DNA from: Pseudomonas entomophila
GTDB lineage: Bacteria > Pseudomonadota > Gammaproteobacteria > Pseudomonadales > Pseudomonadaceae
Assembly: GCF_013523165.1 (NCBI RefSeq)
Contig: NZ_JAAMQI010000008.1
Coordinates: 62,001 to 126,000, forward strand
Direction of reading: 5' to 3'
Length of the DNA: 64,000 bases
Below the pieces are notes generated by a model that searched no databases, was not told the origin of the DNA, and saw only the letters and a list, made by a program, of their open reading frames with translations. Position numbers and translations under genes: made by a program. The stretch's first letter is position 1, and every line of letters starts with the position of its first letter. Below are positions 15,704-25,504 of the stretch, piece after piece.

Positions 15704-17098
15704 ATGTCTGCCCATGCCTTCGTCAGCCCGGACCACATTCGCGCGCAGTTCTCCGCCGCCATGTCGTTGATGTACAAGCAGGAGGTGCCGTTGTACGGCA
15801 CGCTGCTGACGCTCGTGAGCGACGTCAACCGACAGGTACTGGAAACGCAACCCGCGCTGGCCGAGGCCTTGCGCTGGACGGGCGACCTGGAGCGCCTCGA
15901 TCAGGAGCGTCACGGCGCGATCCGGGTCGGCACCGCGGCGGAGCTGGCGACTCTCGCCCGTCTGTTCGCCGTGATGGGCATGCAGCCGGTGGGCTACTAC
16001 GACCTCAGCTGCGCCGGGGTGCCGGTGCATTCCACGGCGTTTCGCCCGGTCGGCGACCACGCCCTGCGAGCCAACCCGTTTCGCGTGTTCACCTCGCTGC
16101 TGCGCCTGGAACTGATCGACGACCCGCAACTGCGAGCGCTGGCGGAGCGCATCCTGGCCCAGCGCAGCATCTTCACGCCCACGGCGCTGTCGCTGATCGA
16201 GCAGTGCGAGCGCGACGGGGGCCTGAGCGCCCGCGACGCCGAGGTCTTCGTCCAGGAGGCGTTGCAGACCTTCCGCTGGCACCAGGCCGCGACGGTCACG
16301 GCCGAGCAGTACCGGCAGTTGCACGATCAGCATCGACTGATCGCCGACGTGGTGGCGTTCAAGGGGCCGCATATCAATCACCTGACCCCGCGCACCCTGG
16401 ACATCGATGCGATCCAGGCAGGCATGCCGGCCCATGGGATCTCGCCCAAGGCGGTGATCGAGGGCCCACCGACCCGACGTCACCCGATCCTGCTTCGCCA
16501 GACCAGCTTCAAGGCCTTGCAGGAGCCGGTCGCCTTCGCCGGTGATGACGCCGAGCGCGGCAGCCATACCGCGCGCTTCGGCGAAATCGAACAGCGAGGC
16601 GCGGCCTTGACCCCCAAGGGCCGCCTGCTCTACGACCGCCTGCTCGACGCCACTCGCCAGGCACTGGGCGGCGCGCCGACCGAGGCCAACGCCGACCGCT
16701 ACAGGCAGCTGCTGGACGCCTGTTTCGCCGACTTTCCGGACGACCTGGCGCAGATGCGTGCGCAGGGCCTGGCGTTCTTCCGCTATGCGGTCACCGACGC
16801 TGGGCATGCGGCCCGGGACCGCGCCGAGCGCCCGGGCGACCTGCAGGCGCTGATCGATGCAGGCCACGTGCGCTACGAGGCGCTGGTGTACGAGGACTTC
16901 CTGCCGGTCAGCGCAGCCGGGATCTTCCAGTCGAACCTGGGGGGCGAAGGCCAGGCCAGCTACGCGGGCCAGGCCAACCGTCAGGCCTTCGAGGCGGCGC
17001 TGGGCATGCCGGTGGCCGATGAGCTGGCGCTGTACGCCGAGGCCGAGCGGCAATCGCTGGCCCAGTGCGCGGCGGCGCTGGGGCTCGACGCCCTGTAG
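15704..17098 (+). CDS. hglS: 2-oxoadipate dioxygenase/decarboxylase HglS (DUF1338)
   Basis: A 464-residue DUF1338 protein, the length of the characterized P. putida enzyme. HglS is a non-heme Fe(II) enzyme converting 2-oxoadipate plus oxygen to D-2-hydroxyglutarate and CO2, the step that links aminoadipate breakdown to central metabolism. The reported metal ligands are all present at the expected positions: His70 (QERHGAIR), His226 (GPHINHL) and Glu294 (RFGEIEQ), with substrate-binding Arg74. The ATG at 15704 is chosen over an in-frame codon 20 residues upstream because of this numbering. It lies downstream of the LysR gene and next to amaAB, completing a lysine module. Confidence 0.93.
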   Translation: MSAHAFVSPDHIRAQFSAAMSLMYKQEVPLYGTLLTLVSDVNRQVLETQPALAEALRWTGDLERLDQERHGAIRVGTAAELATLARLFAVMGMQPVGYYDLSCAGVPVHSTAFRPVGDHALRANPFRVFTSLLRLELIDDPQLRALAERILAQRSIFTPTALSLIEQCERDGGLSARDAEVFVQEALQTFRWHQAATVTAEQYRQLHDQHRLIADVVAFKGPHINHLTPRTLDIDAIQAGMPAHGISPKAVIEGPPTRRHPILLRQTSFKALQEPVAFAGDDAERGSHTARFGEIEQRGAALTPKGRLLYDRLLDATRQALGGAPTEANADRYRQLLDACFADFPDDLAQMRAQGLAFFRYAVTDAGHAARDRAERPGDLQALIDAGHVRYEALVYEDFLPVSAAGIFQSNLGGEGQASYAGQANRQAFEAALGMPVADELALYAEAERQSLAQCAAALGLDAL

Positions 17099-17211
17099 CG
17101 ATCCGCCGGGCAATGACGCAACGGCCTGCTGCGCCATCGCCCTTTGTGCAATCCTGACCAAAGCCTCAGAATCCTCGGTCTGCCCTGTCATGCGTTTCCG
17201 AGGACTCCCCC

Positions 17212-18600
17212 ATGCACGTCGCCCCCACTACCGAACTCAAGGCCCTGCTGCGGCTGGCGGGCCCGCTGGTGGCGTCGCAGCTGGCGCACATGCTCATGGT
17301 GCTCACCGACACCCTGATGATGGCGCGCATCAGCCCCCAGGCCCTGGCCGGGGGTGGGCTGGGCGCGGCGACCTACTCGTTCGTGTCGATCTTCTGCCTG
17401 GGGGTGATCGCCGCCGTCGGCACGCTGGTGGCGATCCGTCAGGGCGGCGGTGACGTCCAGGGTGCCACGCGCCTGGCGCAGAACGGCCTGTGGCTGGCCT
17501 GGGGCCTGTCCCTGCTGGCCGGACTGGCGCTGTGGAACCTCGAGCCGGTGCTGCTGCTGTTCGGGCAGCAGCCGGACAACGTCGCATCGGCGGCCGAGTT
17601 CCTCACCCTGCTGCCGCTGGCGCTGCCGGGCTACCTGAGTTTCATGGCGCTGCGCGGCTTCACCAGCGCCCTGGGGCACTCCACGCCGGTCATGGTGATC
17701 AGCCTGGTCGGCACGGTGGTCAACTATGTGTTCAACCACGCGCTCATCGAAGGGATGTTCGGCCTGCCGAAGCTGGGCCTGATGGGCATCGGCCTGGTGA
17801 CGGCCGTGGTGTCGCTGGGCATGGCCGTGGCCCTGGCGCTGTACATCCGTTGGCACCGCGCCTACGACGCCTACCCACTGCGCCAGGGCCTGCTGCGCCC
17901 GTCCTGGACCGCCCTGCGCGAGCTATTGCGCCTGGGCCTGCCGATCGGCGGCACCTACATGGTCGAGATCGGCCTGTTCGCCTTCGCCGCCCTGTGCATG
18001 GGCCTGCTGGGCAGCACCGAGCTGGCGGCGCACCAGATCGCCCTGCAGATCGTGTCCACGGCCTTCATGGTGCCGACCGGCCTTTCCTATGCGGTGACCA
18101 TGCGCGTGGGCCTGTACTACGGCGCCGACCGATTGCTCGCCGCCCGCAGCGCCGGGCGCGTCGGCATCGCCTTCGGCGCCTCGCTGATGTTCGCCTTCGC
18201 AGCGCTGTTCTGGCTGCAGCCCGACACCTTGGTAGGGCTGTTCATCGACCGGCAGGACCCGGCCTTCGCCGCCATCTTCGAACTGGCGGTCGGGCTGCTG
18301 ATGGTCGCGGCCTGGTTCGAGCTGTTCGACGGCGTGCAAAGCATCGCCATGGGCTCGATCCGCGGCCTGAAGGACGCCAAGATCACCTTCCTGATCGGCC
18401 TGGGGTGCTACTGGCTGGTCGGCGCCCCCAGCGCCTGGCTGTTCGCCTTCACCTTCGAAGGCGGCGCGCTGGGCATCTGGTGGGGGTTGGCGCTGGGCCT
18501 GGCCTGCGCGTCGATCTGCCTGGTGGTGGCGTTCGAATGGCGGACCGGGCGCCTGCTGCGCCGGGCTGCGCAGGCCCACCGGGAGACGACCCTGGCCTGA
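17212..18600 (+). CDS. MATE-family multidrug efflux transporter
   Basis: A 462-residue multi-antimicrobial extrusion (MATE) transporter of the NorM branch with twelve predicted hydrophobic helices in two internally similar halves (LAGPLVASQLAHMLMVLTD in the first, LGLPIGGTYMVEIGLFAF in the second). Proteins of this kind export cationic drugs with Na+ or H+ antiport. The ATG at 17212 has CGAGGACT upstream. It follows hglS by 113 bp on the same strand, but a functional link with lysine breakdown is not evident. The substrate is unknown. Confidence 0.87.
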   Translation: MHVAPTTELKALLRLAGPLVASQLAHMLMVLTDTLMMARISPQALAGGGLGAATYSFVSIFCLGVIAAVGTLVAIRQGGGDVQGATRLAQNGLWLAWGLSLLAGLALWNLEPVLLLFGQQPDNVASAAEFLTLLPLALPGYLSFMALRGFTSALGHSTPVMVISLVGTVVNYVFNHALIEGMFGLPKLGLMGIGLVTAVVSLGMAVALALYIRWHRAYDAYPLRQGLLRPSWTALRELLRLGLPIGGTYMVEIGLFAFAALCMGLLGSTELAAHQIALQIVSTAFMVPTGLSYAVTMRVGLYYGADRLLAARSAGRVGIAFGASLMFAFAALFWLQPDTLVGLFIDRQDPAFAAIFELAVGLLMVAAWFELFDGVQSIAMGSIRGLKDAKITFLIGLGCYWLVGAPSAWLFAFTFEGGALGIWWGLALGLACASICLVVAFEWRTGRLLRRAAQAHRETTLA

Positions 18601-18629
18601 GTCGAGCAGGGGCGCCCGACCGGGCCGCC

Positions 18630-20303
18630 TCAATGGCGGTAGTCGAAGCGTCCTTGTCGCGCGTTCGTCTCCGTCAACCAGGCGCTGAGCTCGTCGATGG
18701 GCAAAGCCCGGCTGACCAGGAAGCCCTGCACCTGATCGCAGCCATAGTCACGCAGCAAGGCCAGCTGGCGCTCGTTCTCGACGCCTTCAGCGACCACGTG
18801 CAGGTTGAGGTTGTGCGCCAGGTTGATCATCGCCTGCACCAGCTTGCGGCTTCCCATGCGCTGCTCCATGCCGGCGACGAAGCTGCGGTCGACCTTGAGC
18901 AGGGTGATCGGCAGGCTGTTCAGGTGCACGAACGAAGAAAACCCGGTGCCGAAGTCGTCCAGCGAGAACCGCACGCCCAGACGGCCCAGCGCATCCAGCG
19001 TCTGCTGGACACGATCGTTGCGCTGCATCACGGCCGTCTCGGTCAGCTCGAACTCCAGCCAGCTGGCATCGATGCCGTATTCGGCGATCTGCCGGCTCAG
19101 GGTCGCCAGGAGCTGGCTGTCGTGAAACTGCCGAAAGCTCAAGTTGATGGCGATGTGCAGAGGCGCCAGGCCCCGTGCCCGCAGCACCTGGGTGTCGCGC
19201 AGGGCACGGGCGATGACCCAGTAGCCCAACGGCACGATCAGGCCGCTCTGCTCGGCCAGGGGGATGAACTCGCCCGGCGGCAACAGGCCTCGCTCGCCAT
19301 GCCGCCAGCGCACCAGCGCCTCGAGCCCGACGACGCGCCCGCTGGCCAGGTCCAGCCGTGGCTGGTAGTGCAGCTCCAGTTCGTCGCGCCGCAGGGCCCG
19401 GCGCAGTTCGCTCTCGAGGTCGGCCAGGCTGCGCGCGTGGCGATTGATGCGTTCGTCGAACACGTGAAACGTGCAGCCCTGGGTCCCCTTGGCCTGCTGC
19501 ATGGCGATGTGCGCGTGCCACATCAGGGGGTCTGGGCCGTTGTTGGCGCGGGCATGGGCGACGCCCAGGCTACACCCCAGCAGCAGGCTTTCGCCATCGA
19601 CCCAGAACGCTTCGCCCAGCGCCTCGACGAGGTGACGGGCCGCCTGTTCTGCCCGTGAGCCGTCCTGCCGTGTGTCGATCAGCAAGGCAAACTCGTCACT
19701 GCCCAGCCGGGCGATCTGATCGTCAGGGCCCAGGTGGCGCTTGAGCCGCTCGACCACCTGCAGGATCAGGCGGTCGCCGACCTGGTGGCCGAGCGCATCG
19801 TTCACGTGCCGAAAGTTGTCCAGGTCCAGGTGGGCCAGGGCGACGCCACGGCCGTCGTACTCGGCCAGCCGCCGGGCCAGCAGGGCCTGGAATCCTTGGC
19901 GGTTGGCCACCCCGGTCAACGGGTCGAGTTCGGTCAGGCGCTGCAAGGTCGTTTCCAGCAGGCGCCGTTCGCGCACGTGGCGCAGGCAACGGCGCAGGGT
20001 ATCGGGGGTCAGTTGGCCCCGCACCAGCCAGTCACTGACGCCGGGTGGCAGCTCCTGGGGGTCCTGTTCCAGCAGCAGCACCATGGGCAAGCCGCAACGC
20101 TCGACACCGGGCTGCAGCTCGGGCGTGGTCAGCACGATGGTCAGGCGGTCATCGGCGAACAGGCTGTCCACGGCGTCCCAGCAGGGCGCGGTCAGCAGGA
20201 CGGCCTGGTGGGACGCCAGTGGCAAGTGCTCGCGCAAGGCAGCGGCCCAGTACGGTTCACTGGCCAGCAGCAACAGACGCAAGGGTACGACAAGCGTGGA
20301 CAA
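18630..20303 (-). CDS. GGDEF-EAL protein with degenerate GSDEF and intact EAL (c-di-GMP phosphodiesterase)
   Basis: A 557-residue protein with an N-terminal receiver-like region lacking a clear phospho-acceptor (about 8-95), a GGDEF domain (about 115-285) and an EAL domain (about 295-545). The GGDEF signature is G200-S-D-E-F, so cyclase activity is doubtful. The EAL domain keeps the catalytic set: Glu327 (EAL), Asn386, Glu418, Asp448-Asp449, Lys469, Glu505 and Gln525. It most likely degrades c-di-GMP. The start is a TTG at 20303 with AAGGAG five bases upstream; an ATG at 20307 is out of frame and only one base from that ribosome site. It is convergent with the MATE gene. Confidence 0.87.
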   Translation of the reverse strand: MSTLVVPLRLLLLASEPYWAAALREHLPLASHQAVLLTAPCWDAVDSLFADDRLTIVLTTPELQPGVERCGLPMVLLLEQDPQELPPGVSDWLVRGQLTPDTLRRCLRHVRERRLLETTLQRLTELDPLTGVANRQGFQALLARRLAEYDGRGVALAHLDLDNFRHVNDALGHQVGDRLILQVVERLKRHLGPDDQIARLGSDEFALLIDTRQDGSRAEQAARHLVEALGEAFWVDGESLLLGCSLGVAHARANNGPDPLMWHAHIAMQQAKGTQGCTFHVFDERINRHARSLADLESELRRALRRDELELHYQPRLDLASGRVVGLEALVRWRHGERGLLPPGEFIPLAEQSGLIVPLGYWVIARALRDTQVLRARGLAPLHIAINLSFRQFHDSQLLATLSRQIAEYGIDASWLEFELTETAVMQRNDRVQQTLDALGRLGVRFSLDDFGTGFSSFVHLNSLPITLLKVDRSFVAGMEQRMGSRKLVQAMINLAHNLNLHVVAEGVENERQLALLRDYGCDQVQGFLVSRALPIDELSAWLTETNARQGRFDYRH

Positions 20304-20652
20304 GCATGCTCCTTACGCCGCGCAGGTATCACGATGACATGACGCAGCGAATGACCGACATCCTAACGTATGTTTGGTAATGCTTTTCACTTCAATCATG
20401 CCATTTTGCTATAGGCACGCGACCTATTATGTCGTGCATCCTGCGCGATTGCGCCTGGCCTGGTAAACCCCTCGCTGTCCACGGCCCCTGACTATCGACC
20501 TGCCGGGTCGCTTGAAAATTTCTTTACCGTTCGATGACCACGCCGTAGCCACACTGCCGAGTTCGTTTCCTGACTGGGCAGACGGTTATCCACCATCCGC
20601 CGCATGCCTGTTAGAATGCGCGGCTATTTTCTGCTCCCCCCGGTTTATCGCG
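20304..20652. other. Divergent spacer between the EAL gene and rep
   Basis: About 349 bp holding the promoters of two divergent genes. The middle (20365-20440) is AT-richer than the surroundings and contains several TATTAT/TATAGG-like -10 candidates, but no hexamer pair with proper spacing stands out. No gene or RNA is recognised. Confidence 0.5.
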
Positions 20653-22662
20653 ATGTCCCGACTCAATCCCCGGCAGCAAGAAGCCGTGAACTACGTCGGC
20701 GGCCCTCTTTTGGTGCTCGCCGGTGCCGGCTCCGGCAAGACCAGCGTGATCACCCGCAAGATCGCCCACCTGGTGCAGCACTGCGGGATCCGCGCCCAGT
20801 ACATCGTCGCCATGACCTTCACCAACAAGGCCGCGCGCGAGATGAAGGAGCGGGTCGGGACCTTGCTGCGCCCAGGCGAAGGGCGTGGCCTGACGGTCTG
20901 CACCTTCCACAACCTAGGCCTGAACATCATCCGCAAGGAGCATGCGCGGCTGGGCTACAAGCCGGGTTTCTCGATCTTCGACGAGACCGACATCAAGGCG
21001 CTGCTCAGCGACATCATGCAGAAGGAGTACTCGGGCGACGACGGCATCGACGAAGTCAAGAACATGATCGGGGCCTGGAAGAACGACCTGATCCTGCCGC
21101 CCGAAGCCCTGGCGAACGCCCGCAACCCGCGCGAGCAGACCGCCGCCATCGTCTACACGCACTACCAGCGCACCCTCAAGGCCTACAACGCGGTGGACTT
21201 CGACGACCTGATCCTGCTGCCGGTCAAGCTCTTCGAGACGCATCCCGACGTGCTCGAGAAGTGGCAGAACCGGGTGCGCTACCTGCTGGTGGACGAATAC
21301 CAGGACACCAACGCCAGCCAGTACCTGCTGGTGAAGATGCTGATCGGCACGCGCAACCAATTCACCGTGGTCGGCGACGACGACCAGTCGATCTACGCCT
21401 GGCGTGGCGCCCGGCCCGAGAACCTGATGCTGCTCAAGGACGACTACCCGTCCCTGAAAGTGGTCATGCTCGAGCAGAACTACCGCTCGACCAGCCGCAT
21501 CCTGCGCTGCGCCAACGTGCTGATCGCCAACAACCCCCACGCGTTCGAGAAGCAGCTGTGGAGCGAAATGGGCCACGGCGACGAGATCCGCGTGATCCGC
21601 TGCCGCAACGAGGATGCCGAGGCCGAACGCGTGGCCATGGAAATCCTCACGTTGCACCTGCGCACCAACCGGCCGTACCGCGACTTCGCCATCCTCTACC
21701 GCGGCAACTACCAGGCCAAGCTGATCGAGCTGAAGTTGCAGCACCACCAGGTGCCGTATCGCCTGTCCGGCGGCAACAGCTTCTTCGGCCGTCAGGAGGT
21801 CAAGGACCTCATGGCCTACCTGCGGCTGCTGGTGAACCCAGACGACGACAACGCCTACCTGCGGGTGATCAACGTGCCGCGTCGGGAAATCGGCTCGACC
21901 ACGCTGGAGAAGCTCGGCAACTACGCCACCCAGCGCGACGTGTCGATGTACGCGGCCAGCGAGGAGTTGGGCCTGGGCGAGCACTTGGACGCGCGGTACA
22001 CCGAGCGCCTGCAGCGCTTCAAGCACTGGCTCGACGGCGTGCGCCAGCGGGTGGCCTCGGACGACCCGATCGCCGCCCTGCGCGAGATGGTGCGCGACAT
22101 CGACTACGAGAACTGGATCCGCCAGAACACCGCCAGCGACAAGGCGGCGGAGTTTCGCATCAGCAACGTCTGGTTCCTCATCGATGCGCTGAAGAACACC
22201 CTCGAGAAGGACGAAGAGGGTGAGATGACCATCGAGGACGCCATCGGCAAGCTGGTGCTGCGCGACATGCTCGAGCGTCAGCAGGAGGAAGAAGAGAACG
22301 CCGAGGGCGTGCAGATGATGACCCTGCACGCCTCCAAGGGGCTGGAGTTCCCCTACGTGTTCATCATGGGCATGGAGGAAGAGATCCTGCCGCACCGCTC
22401 CAGCATCGAGGCCGACACCATCGAGGAGGAGCGCCGGCTGGCCTACGTGGGCATCACCCGCGCTCGCCAGACCCTGGCCTTCACCTTTGCCGCCAAGCGC
22501 AAGCAGTACGGCGAGATCATCGATTGCACCCCGAGCCGCTTCCTCGACGAACTGCCGCCCGACGACCTGGCCTGGGAGGGCCTCGACGATGCGCCGGTGG
22601 AGGTCAAGGCCGCGCGTGGCAACAACGCATTGGCCGACATTCGCGCCATGCTCAAACGCTAG
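20653..22662 (+). CDS. rep: ATP-dependent DNA helicase Rep
   Basis: A 669-residue superfamily 1A 3'-5' helicase. Rep moves on single-stranded DNA and clears proteins ahead of replication forks. Visible motifs: Q motif LNPRQQEAV, Walker A AGAGSGKT at 23-30, Ia TFTNKAAREM, II VDEYQDTN, III VGDDDQSIYAWRGA, IV LEQNYRS, V TLHASKGLEFPYVF and VI YVGITRARQTL. Length and the start at ATG 20653 match Rep rather than the longer UvrD. The ribosome site is weak. The preceding gene is divergent, and xpt follows 63 bp downstream. Confidence 0.95.
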   Translation: MSRLNPRQQEAVNYVGGPLLVLAGAGSGKTSVITRKIAHLVQHCGIRAQYIVAMTFTNKAAREMKERVGTLLRPGEGRGLTVCTFHNLGLNIIRKEHARLGYKPGFSIFDETDIKALLSDIMQKEYSGDDGIDEVKNMIGAWKNDLILPPEALANARNPREQTAAIVYTHYQRTLKAYNAVDFDDLILLPVKLFETHPDVLEKWQNRVRYLLVDEYQDTNASQYLLVKMLIGTRNQFTVVGDDDQSIYAWRGARPENLMLLKDDYPSLKVVMLEQNYRSTSRILRCANVLIANNPHAFEKQLWSEMGHGDEIRVIRCRNEDAEAERVAMEILTLHLRTNRPYRDFAILYRGNYQAKLIELKLQHHQVPYRLSGGNSFFGRQEVKDLMAYLRLLVNPDDDNAYLRVINVPRREIGSTTLEKLGNYATQRDVSMYAASEELGLGEHLDARYTERLQRFKHWLDGVRQRVASDDPIAALREMVRDIDYENWIRQNTASDKAAEFRISNVWFLIDALKNTLEKDEEGEMTIEDAIGKLVLRDMLERQQEEEENAEGVQMMTLHASKGLEFPYVFIMGMEEEILPHRSSIEADTIEEERRLAYVGITRARQTLAFTFAAKRKQYGEIIDCTPSRFLDELPPDDLAWEGLDDAPVEVKAARGNNALADIRAMLKR

Positions 22663-23298
<636 letters not shown>

Positions 23299-23368
23299 GG
23301 CGGGCTTCGCAGGCCGCTGGCGGTGCTTTTGGAACGGTGCAGGGCACTCTATTCGCTGGGCTTTCTTG

Positions 23369-23494
23369 CGGGCCCGTTGGGCCCGATCGCGGCACGGGGG
23401 CCGCTCCTACACCCGTAGTGACACCGCGGCGATGCAGGTCATCGCGGTCCCTGTGAAAGCGGCCCCTGTGCCGCGATCGGGCCCGCAGGGCCCG
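23369..23494. repeat. Large imperfect inverted repeat downstream of xpt
   Basis: A 36-bp arm at 23369-23404 (starting CGGGCCCGTTGGGCCCGATC) is repeated in inverted orientation at 23459-23494 with about four mismatches; the 54-bp spacer carries further small dyads. It lies between the convergent xpt and acetyl-CoA hydrolase genes, so it may form a very stable bidirectional RNA hairpin. It is a different sequence class from the GCGGGCTTGCCCGC REP units in this window. Confidence 0.75.
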
Positions 23495-23556
23495 TCAAGA
23501 AGCGCCTCCTCATCGGCATAATGCACACCGCTCACAGCCCGACTCAAACACTCCCC

Positions 23557-25422
23557 CTACCCCTGCGTCGCCTGCAACCCCGCCAACAGCAACCGCTGAT
23601 ACAGCTCGTCCTTGAACCCCTGCGGCTGCTCGAGTCCCATGCGTTCGAGGTGCGCGGGGAAGGCCTCGGGCGCCGGCGCATCCAGGGCCGCCTTGCCCAG
23701 GTCCAGCATTTCACTCAGCCTGAACTTGCGCTTGAGCCAATCCAGGGCACGCAGCAGCGCCCGCTCTTCGTCGCTGAAATCGCAGCCCAGCGGATACTCC
23801 GGAAACAACCGCCCATGCCGCTGGCGAATCGCCTCGAGCCGTTCGGGCGTGTTGTCGGTGAACCGCGGATCGAGCTGGAAATCCGCCGGCAGCTTGCCCG
23901 CCGCCTTGGCCTTGGCCATCAGCTCTGGCTGGAACCGTGAGTCGCTGATCGCCAGCAGCCGGGCGATCACCTCGCTGTCGGTCTGCCCCCGTAGGTCGGC
24001 GATGCCGTACTCGGTCACCACGAGGTCACGCAGATGCCGAGGAATCGTGCAGTGCCCGTACGTCCAGGTCAGGTTCGAGGTGACTTCGCCCGCGGACTCG
24101 CGCCAGCTGCGCACCAGCAGCAGCGAACGCGCATCCTCCAGCGCATGGGCCTGGGCGACGAAGTTGTACTGCCCGCCCACGCCGCTCAGCACACGACCAT
24201 CTTCCAATTGGTCGGCCACCGCCGCGCCCATCAAGGTCATGCCGAACACCGTGTTGATGAACCGTGCATCACGGCGCTGGCGCCGCTTGAGCGCTTCATC
24301 GCCATACAGCTCGTTGATGAAGCTGATCGCGGTCATGGCGAAACGGGCGCGCTGCGCCAGGGGCATTTCCCGCAGCCGCTGGTAGAAACTGCCTGGCCCC
24401 AGGAAGAACCCGCCGTGCACCAGCACGCCGTGCTCGTCCGCCGGCCGTCGCACCACGCCGGCTTCAGCCAGGGCGAGCAGGCCGTTGACGAACATTTCGC
24501 TGCAGCCATACAACCCTTCGGCGAAGGGCGCCAGCCCCCCTTCCCGTTCGATCAACGTCTGCCAGGGTGTGAGCTGCAGCTCTTCGGCCAGGGCGCGGTA
24601 GCCGTCGTTGTCCCCCTGCCGTGCCAGCAAGGCGGCCGTCACCGCATCGCCCATGGCGCCGATGCCGATCTGCAGGGTGCCGCCGTCGCGCACCAGCAGG
24701 CTGCTGTACAACCCGATGAAATGATCCTGCGTCGACACCGGCATGTTCGGCGTCGAGAACAGGCGACGCGTCTCGGGCTGATCGATGAGCAGGTCGAAGG
24801 TCGTTTCAGGCAGTTCGGCCGTGCCAGGCATGTACGGCAGCTCGTCATGGGGCTGCCCGAGCACCAGCACGGTCTCGCCTCTGGCGCGGCGCTTGTCGAG
24901 CATCGGCAGCAGGTCGAGCGTGATGTCCGGGTTGCAGGCCAGGCTCACGTGACCAGGCCGCTCGGGCGTAGTGGCCACCAGTTGCGCGACCAGGTTCAGG
25001 CCCTTGGCATTGATGTCGCGCGCCGCATGGCTGTAGTTGCTGCTGACGTAGGATTGCTGCGCCGTGTGACTGCCCAGCAGGCTGCCAGGCTGCATGAAGA
25101 ACTGTTCGACGCGAATGTTGCCGGGCAGGCTGTCGCTACGCAGGTCGGCCAGGTAGTCGAGCTCCTCGCAATCGGCGAAGACCCGCTCGACGAACGGTTC
25201 CAGAAAACGCCGCTGCAGGCCGTCGCCCAGGGCGGGCCTGCCGAGCGTCAGCGCGGTGTAGATCGTCAGTTGCCGCCCCGGTGTCTGGCGAATCCGTCGG
25301 TACAACGCATTGACGAACGCCGTGGGCTTGCCCAGACCCAGGGGCAGGCCCATGTGGATGTGTGCGGGCAGACGCGCCAGCACCTGGTCGACAGCCTGTT
25401 CGATGGAGCAGCGATGCGGCAT
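23557..25422 (-). CDS. Acetyl-CoA hydrolase/transferase family protein
   Basis: A 621-residue protein of the acetyl-CoA hydrolase/transferase (CoA-transferase family I) group. The C-terminal half holds the family signature SGVGGQYNFVAQAHAL and the TEYGIADLRGQTDSEVIARLL block; an N-terminal CoA-transferase domain includes HMGLPLGLGKP. It is longer than the usual 430-500 residues because of an enlarged N-terminal part and a C-terminal extension (residues about 520-621). The ATG at 25422 has GGGAGG upstream, and the open frame upstream of it is excluded for that reason. The substrate is unknown; acyl-CoA and dicarboxylate transferases share the fold. The cytochrome gene lies 82 bp upstream on the same strand. 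Confidence 0.8.
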   Translation of the reverse strand: MPHRCSIEQAVDQVLARLPAHIHMGLPLGLGKPTAFVNALYRRIRQTPGRQLTIYTALTLGRPALGDGLQRRFLEPFVERVFADCEELDYLADLRSDSLPGNIRVEQFFMQPGSLLGSHTAQQSYVSSNYSHAARDINAKGLNLVAQLVATTPERPGHVSLACNPDITLDLLPMLDKRRARGETVLVLGQPHDELPYMPGTAELPETTFDLLIDQPETRRLFSTPNMPVSTQDHFIGLYSSLLVRDGGTLQIGIGAMGDAVTAALLARQGDNDGYRALAEELQLTPWQTLIEREGGLAPFAEGLYGCSEMFVNGLLALAEAGVVRRPADEHGVLVHGGFFLGPGSFYQRLREMPLAQRARFAMTAISFINELYGDEALKRRQRRDARFINTVFGMTLMGAAVADQLEDGRVLSGVGGQYNFVAQAHALEDARSLLLVRSWRESAGEVTSNLTWTYGHCTIPRHLRDLVVTEYGIADLRGQTDSEVIARLLAISDSRFQPELMAKAKAAGKLPADFQLDPRFTDNTPERLEAIRQRHGRLFPEYPLGCDFSDEERALLRALDWLKRKFRLSEMLDLGKAALDAPAPEAFPAHLERMGLEQPQGFKDELYQRLLLAGLQATQG

Positions 25423-25504
25423 CTTGGCCTCCCGGACGTCCCTGCATGCAGCCGTTGGACCGATGCGCGTACGGGTTTGCTCCCCGTCGGGGCTGACCGT
25501 TCGC

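Noticed and set aside
15686..17191. About 500-codon minus-strand frame over hglS
   Set aside because: hglS on the plus strand has every catalytic residue in register; the minus frame has shadow composition.
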